A DNA stretch of 64,000 nt from Diphasiastrum complanatum. Its lineage: Eukaryota > Streptophyta > Lycopodiopsida > Lycopodiales > Lycopodiaceae. Shown here piece after piece: positions 58,647 through 64,000 of this stretch (positions are counted from its first letter, which is position 1; each line of letters opens with the position of its first letter). A program made the position numbers and the translations under genes. The stretch covers positions 27,891,253 to 27,955,252 of the forward strand of contig CM055104.1 in the NCBI GenBank assembly GCA_029204225.1, in the 5' to 3' direction. The notes below the pieces were generated by a model, which saw only the letters and a list, made by a program, of their open reading frames with translations, had not been told where the DNA came from and searched no databases.

Positions 58647-61600
58647 CTATGAAGATTTGAGCATTGATCTTGATATAACTCCAAGATTAGATCTATGATT
58701 GATGAAAGCACTTTTGCTCAAAGGCTTGGTGAGTAGATCGACAATACAAGAGGACGAGTTGACATGCTCCAAAAGGATTTCTCCTCCAATAAACTTTTCT
58801 CTCACAAAATGGTGTGCCACTTCTATGTGCTTGCTTCTTGCATGAAATATGGGATTATTGGCAAGAGCTTGGGTCGAGATGTTATCACACTTGATCATTG
58901 GTAGATCATCCTCCTTGATGCACTTTAGCTCCATTAATAACCTCTTGATCTAAAGCACTTCTTTGGTAGTTGTAGTGAGTGCTTTGTACTCAGCCTCACA
59001 TGAAGAGAGAGATATAGTATCTTTCTTTTTGGAAAGCCAAGATATTAGATTGCCTCCAAGAAAGATAGTGTATGCACTAATAGACTTTCGATCCATCTTG
59101 TCACTTGCAAAGTCCGAATCCGAGTAGCCAATAATGGATAGATCTTCACTTTTATAGAGTAGACCATAATCACAAGATGAAGATACATATCTTAGAATCC
59201 TCTTGGCCATCTTCCAATGATGGATCTTAGGATCTTGCATAAATTGACTCAATTTGTGCACACAAAAACTTAGATCGGGCCTAGTAATGGTAAGCCAAAT
59301 CAAGGAGCCTACAAGACTCCTAAAAAGTGTGATGTCCTCAAAGGATCTTTTATCACCTTTATTAGGATCTTTTACAATTTGCTCCATTGGAGTATCTATG
59401 CTCTTAGAATTTTCCATATGAAATTTTTTCAACATAGAGTGAGCATATCTAGATTGGCATATAAAGACATGATTTTCATAAAAATCAATTTCTAGGCCTA
59501 GGATGTAATGCATCTCTCCTAGATCTTGCATTTTAAACTCACATCCAAGTGCTAGCTTGGTTTCATCAACTAGCTTGATACAACTTCCACAAAGAATAAT
59601 GTCATCAACATAAATTAGAAGAATGACAATATTGCTATCAACAAACTTTAGATACATGGAAGGATCATAGTCACTAAGAGTAAATCCTAGTGAGATAAAA
59701 AAAGAATTAAGTCTTGAATACCATGATCTTGGTGCTTGCTTGAGTCCATAAAGACTTTTGAAGAGCAAGCACACTGTGGACTCATCCTTGATGAACCTTG
59801 AGGTTGTTCCATATAGATCTCCTCCTCAAGATAACCATTTAGAAAAGCATTGGATACATATAATTGGAACACCTTCCACTTGAAAAAACAAGCAAGAGAA
59901 ATAAGAATTCTTATTGTCACCATCTTTGCAACGGGTGCAAAGGTCTCCTCATAATCAAGACCATGGATTTGAGAAAATCCTTTGGCACATAATCTTGCTT
60001 TATGCTTGTTGATGGTGCCATCATGATTGAACTTGATCCGAAATACTCACTTGCAACCAATCACATGCTTGTTGGATGGAAGATCCACAAGCTCCCAAGT
60101 ATTGTTGGTGTTCAATGCATCATACTCTTGCTTCATGGCATCATATTACTCCTTGGTATTGAGTCCCTCTTGTACATTCTTTGGCTCTTCATGAGAGACA
60201 TAAAAAACATAATTAGTGGAATCAAGATCCACTTGTTTGCCTTTGTCAACATATGAGAGCCTCTTAGGCTCGGATCTATCTCTCATGGATCTTCTTGGTG
60301 AGAAAATCCGAGGAGAGTCTTCTTCAAATCTCGACCCATCACATCATGATTGTCTTCAAAATCAATAATTGATGATGCATCCATAGATTTCTTGATCTTG
60401 GCCTCTTCAAAAGATGAGTGTTGATCTTCATGAAAGACAACATCTCTATCCATAACTTGAGAAGTAGAGAGTATAAAGACTCTATAGGCCTTCTTGGTAG
60501 ATGAGTATCCAACCATGATCCCTTTACATGCACTAGGATCTTCCTTCTTCCTTGTTTCCAAGGGAATATGGACAAAGCATAGGCATCCAAAAACTCTAAG
60601 GTGATCAACCTTAGGCTTCTTCAAAAATAAGATTTCATATGGTGACTTTCCTCCAAGAGCTATATGTGGGAGCCTATTGCAAAGATAATTTGCACAATTA
60701 ATGGCTTCTCCCCAAAAATCTTTGGGCAAAGATGCCTCAATTCTCATAGATTTTGCACATTCACATAGAGATCTATTCTTTCTCTCGGCCACTTGATTTT
60801 GAGATGGAGAGTAGGCACAAGAGAACTCTCTTTTAATGCCTTCAAGCTCACAAAAATCTTGAAATTTATTGGAGATATATTCACCACCTCCATCACTTCT
60901 AAGAGCTTTAATCTTGAATGAGAATTGCTTCTCTACATAAGCTTTGAAAATAAGGAAATGATCAAACACCATAGATTTAGAAGCAAGAAGATATATCCAA
61001 GTGAATCTTGTGTAATCATCAATGAAAGTAACAAAACAAGTGGCTCCTCCCTTGCTTGTAGTTGATGAGAAATGCACATCCGAGTGGATTAACTCCAAAG
61101 GATGTTTGCTTTGATAGAAGATCTTGTAAATGGTTTTTTGTGAGATTTAGCAATAGCACAAGCCTCACAAGGCTTGATCTTCTTGGAGAGTGACTTTGGC
61201 AAGCCAATAGCTTTGGCTTCTTTGATCATAGAGAGCATGGATTTGTAGTTGGGATGTCCCAACCTCCTATGCCATAATTCCTCCATAGAGAGCTTGTTCA
61301 CAAGAGCAACATTACAAGCATTCACATACTCATTTGGATCTAGTTTATAGATGCCACCAAATCTAGATCCTAATGCAAGTATCTCATCATTCTTCTTGAT
61401 AGTGCAAGTATCAACATTGAATTTTACATCAAGGCCATTATCAAGCAATTGGCCAACACTAATAAGATTCTTGGTAAGCTTAGGTACATAAAGCACTTTA
61501 GAGAGAGAAAGAACTTTAGAGGATGCAAGCTTCAAGGGAATGTTCCCTATGCCTTCGATAGGACATTTAAAATTATTTACAATGTATATTGATTTGTTGA

Positions 61601-62616
61601 CTCCATCATAAGGTGCAATAGAAGAAAAAGAGTCCTTGGAGCTACACATATGTGAAGAGGCTCCACTATTAATATACCATAGGCCGTCCTTCTTGAAAGG
61701 AGTAGATGAGAAACTAGAGACCATAAGAGATCCCTCTCCATCACTTGCAATAGTGTCTTCCTTCTCATTGGTAGTATTGGCTTGCTTGAGTTGGTTCTTC
61801 TTCTTGAAGCAATTGGTGGCATAATGACCTTTCTTGCCACTTGATCTTCTTCTTCTTGAGCTTGGATGATGAAGCATTAGAGGAATCATCTTCCTCCTCA
61901 TCTTTGTCTTTGGATTTGACTTTGTCCTTGCTTGAGGATTGTTGATGTTGGTTCTTGCTCCTCCCTTTGTGCTTATCCTTGGCAAAGAGAGCTTTGCCAT
62001 CATTATGAGTGAGAGAAAGCTTGTCCATCCTGAAGAGCTTGTACTCTTGTCTTGATTCTTCCAAAATTAGCACACTTTGGAGAGCCTCCAAACTTGGTAG
62101 CTCCTCCTTAATGGCATAGGATTGGACAAGGTTATCAAATTCACTTCTCAAGCCATTGAGAATGACTTGAACTAGCTCATTTTGATTGATGAAATCACCA
62201 ATACAAGCAAGTTCTCTATGAATATCTTTTACTCTCAAAACATAACTAGATGCACTCTCATCACACTTTTGTCTACTTTGAAAGATTTGATTCCTAAGAG
62301 TGAGAAGCCTAGAGGTATTCTTAGCCTCATAGATAGTCTTGAGACAATCCCATGCTTCTTGGACTGTTGTACAAGTACCTATCTCCCTCAATATCTCATT
62401 AGAGACATTCATCTTAATGTAGTGGAGAGCCATCCTAGCTCTCTTTTTGTATTTTTGAACCTCTTGAAGAACTTGTGGTTCTTCTTCAAGGCCAAGAACT
62501 ATGTCCATCACATCTTGAAGGATAAAGATGGACTCCATCCTCATTTTCCAAATTGAATAGTTTGAAATGGACAATCTTTCACTTGGCTCCAACAATGATG
62601 AACCCATTGAAGACAT
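58647..62616 (-). pseudogene. Element E gag-pol polyprotein, broken
   Basis: The start MSSMGSSLLEPSERLSISNY aligns with the F start. In order: gag to about 61950; zinc knuckle (GKKGHYATNC) whose first Cys pair is lost at a frameshift near 61840; protease WYINSGASSHM (N at about 61669 for the catalytic Asp); GAG-pre-integrase LWHRRLGHPNYKSMLSM; integrase 60283-61098 with LIHSDVHFSS, LRSDGGGEY and NQVAERKN (triad intact); RT with stops at two Trp codons (WYDAM, CKWVF contexts) and motif A reading QLYVSNAF; YVDDIILCG intact; RNase H SDSDFASDKMDRKS and SSCEAEYKAL; end ISRSMLKSS. It is a full-length relic, not functional. Confidence 0.9.
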
Positions 62617-63353
62617 TTGAAGTGAAGAAAACTCAAATGATGAACAATAAATATTGCTACACACTCTCAATAGGATCCAATAATAGAGTACTATCTCCTC
62701 CTATGAAAGATCTTGCAACTATTTGTGAATTGATTCTCACTAGCTACACAAATCTCTCTAAAACAAGATCTATTTCACATCAAATGATGGAGTATGGGAA
62801 AAGTTAGGATCAAACACTCTTATCACGTGTGAAGTACACTAAGAAACCAAATTTGACTCAAATACAATGATATTGCATGAAACAAAATGGCTAAGATCTC
62901 AAAACAGTGCCTAGATCACATATAGATGAGATTGGTAAGCATACAACTGTGATTTTGGATCAAACAAGCAATCTCTTGACCAAACCAAATGTGTCCACCT
63001 AGGACTAGGTGCCCTACCTAACCCTCTTCAAAAGCTTATAGCTTTTGATTGGCTCAACCAAATGGAATGAAACTGATTGCATTAGAAACTGGACAAAAAT
63101 AGCTTTAAAACAAGCTATCAAGCAAGATAAATGGCATGAGAGAGAACTTCCAAACTGAAATTGGATGTTCCTCACACGTGTCTGAGCACCTGATTCCGTA
63201 CAGTACCAGGTCAGACCCAATCGATGTCCTTTTGATCTCTTTTGATCCAAAATTGGACAAGATAGCTAGGAAAATGGATCTTGACAATTTCTAGCTCAAG
63301 ATTGATGATTAGTTTTCACTCAAATGGATCAAAATGCATGGCAACCTTAGGCA

Positions 63354-63366
63354 GGCTCTGATACCA
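63354..63366 (-). promoter_or_regulatory. Primer-binding site, element E
   Basis: The minus strand reads TGGTATCAGAGCC directly after the LTR end ATCAACA. Confidence 0.93.
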
Positions 63367-64000
63367 TGTTGATTTCACATGTGTGGATTGTCCACAACAT
63401 GTACTTGTGATCTCCTAAGGTGTGTAGATGAACCAAGATCAAGACTAGATCGAGATTAAAGATCTATCTTTGATTCTATGGCAAAAACACACTACTACAT
63501 GCATTCAATCACTTCCAACTCTCACTCACACGTGTGGGAAGTATTCAAAAATTATTCTAAGTAAAAACAAACTGCTCTCCTTGGGTAGAGAGAGAACAAC
63601 CATCATGAGCTCTCGGGTAGAGAGAGAAAGCTAGAAATCCAATGACACTCAAAATCCACACAATCACCAAATCAATTAGATCCAAAATGAGGAGTACAAT
63701 GATACTAGTAGATCCACGAGCTACCATTATGATTAACTATGATTGGACCACACTTTGTCACCTCTTAATCCGATTGGACCATTCATCCATGCACCTCTTA
63801 ATTCTATTGGACTATATTCAAGCACACCTCAAATTCCTATTGGACCTCACATGGTTCCACCTCTAATTCCTATTGGACCTCACATGGTTCCACCTCTAAA
63901 TCCTATTGGACCTCTTAGAATTCATCAAACAAAAGCATTACACTTTTCTACACTCTAATTGGCACGAGTTTAGCCTCTTACTCTATTTTGACTCAATAGT
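63367..64000 (-). repeat. 5' LTR of element E (partial)
   Basis: It matches the 3' LTR in order from TGTTGATTTCACATG but carries one extra 33-bp minisatellite unit containing CCTATTGGACCTCACATGG (63835-63905). It runs past the window end. Confidence 0.9.

Larger units (their letters stand above)
57892..64000 (-). mobile_element. Near-complete but disabled copia element E (5' LTR truncated by the window)
   Basis: Minus-strand element: 3' LTR 57892-58628, PPT (TTTTAGGAGGAG on minus, 58629-58640), gag-pol relic 58647-62616, leader 62617-63353, PBS 63354-63366 and 5' LTR 63367-64000+. It is the same lineage as F by protein resemblance (gag start, YSIWKMRMESIF; RNase H tail). Disabling changes include a frameshift at the zinc knuckle, Asp-to-Asn in the protease, Asp-to-Tyr in RT motif A and W-to-stop changes near 60000-60150. 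Target duplications cannot be checked, because the right end is outside. Confidence 0.92.

Noticed and set aside
1-64000. CRISPR arrays, bacterial operons, rRNA or tRNA genes
   Set aside because: Nothing resembling these was seen; the spaced repeats present are microsatellites, tandem repeats and LTRs of a plant nuclear genome.

Overview
This is a plant nuclear window, most likely from a flowering plant with a large, retrotransposon-rich genome. The evidence is GT-AG introns, Ty1/copia and Ty3/gypsy elements with plant-type primer-binding sites, a hAT transposase, long AG/CT/AC/AT microsatellites, and two plant-type host genes. I cannot name the species from the sequence.

Layout. 1-1767 is a decayed hAT transposase (+), cut at its 3' end by the LTR of a chromovirus gypsy element (G1, minus strand, 1768-5955). 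G1 is itself rearranged: it carries a ~297-bp inversion and a displaced gag segment. 6040-7217 holds an AG microsatellite, a two-copy ~365-bp GC-rich tandem repeat and a GC-rich hairpin. 8041-8588 (+) carries the last two exons of a host gene matching the C-terminus of the plant PP2C / cyclic-nucleotide-binding / AGC-kinase fusion protein. 8.6-18.5 kb is mostly non-coding, with microsatellites, a copia LTR/leader remnant and a copia RNase H fragment. 18.6-28.1 kb is a nest of copia insertions. Its youngest member is an apparently intact element (21986-28131, +) with near-identical LTRs, a TTTTA-free but perfect 5-bp ATTTT target-site duplication and an uninterrupted 1322-aa polyprotein. 28340-28782 (-) is a spliced fragment resembling Ulp1/C48 SUMO proteases. 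29.0-34.35 kb contains a copia fragment and a decayed non-chromovirus gypsy (G2, -). 34.36-39.65 kb is a stop-riddled copia (+) interrupted by a probable solo LTR, joined head-to-head with another copia fragment (39.65-40.9 kb, -). 42.5-46.35 kb is a second chromovirus (G3, -). 47527-48204 (+) is the only complete host gene: a two-domain Dabb (stress-responsive A/B barrel) protein. 49.4-49.7 kb is a LINE reverse-transcriptase relic. 54.3-56.7 kb is an internally deleted copia (-). 57.9-64.0 kb is a nearly full-length but disabled copia (-) whose 5' LTR runs off the window.

How it fits together. There is no operon-like organisation. Two host genes are isolated among transposons that cover well over half the window. 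The useful biology is structural: G3 serves as an in-window reference showing that G1 was inverted and shuffled; the copia element at 58-63 kb identifies older members of its family at 20-21 kb; and several unrelated copia LTRs and leaders share a CACACGTGTG-type palindrome that may be a common regulatory site. I found no clearly new gene system. The most noteworthy items are the intact young copia element, the G1 rearrangements and the C48-like fragment.
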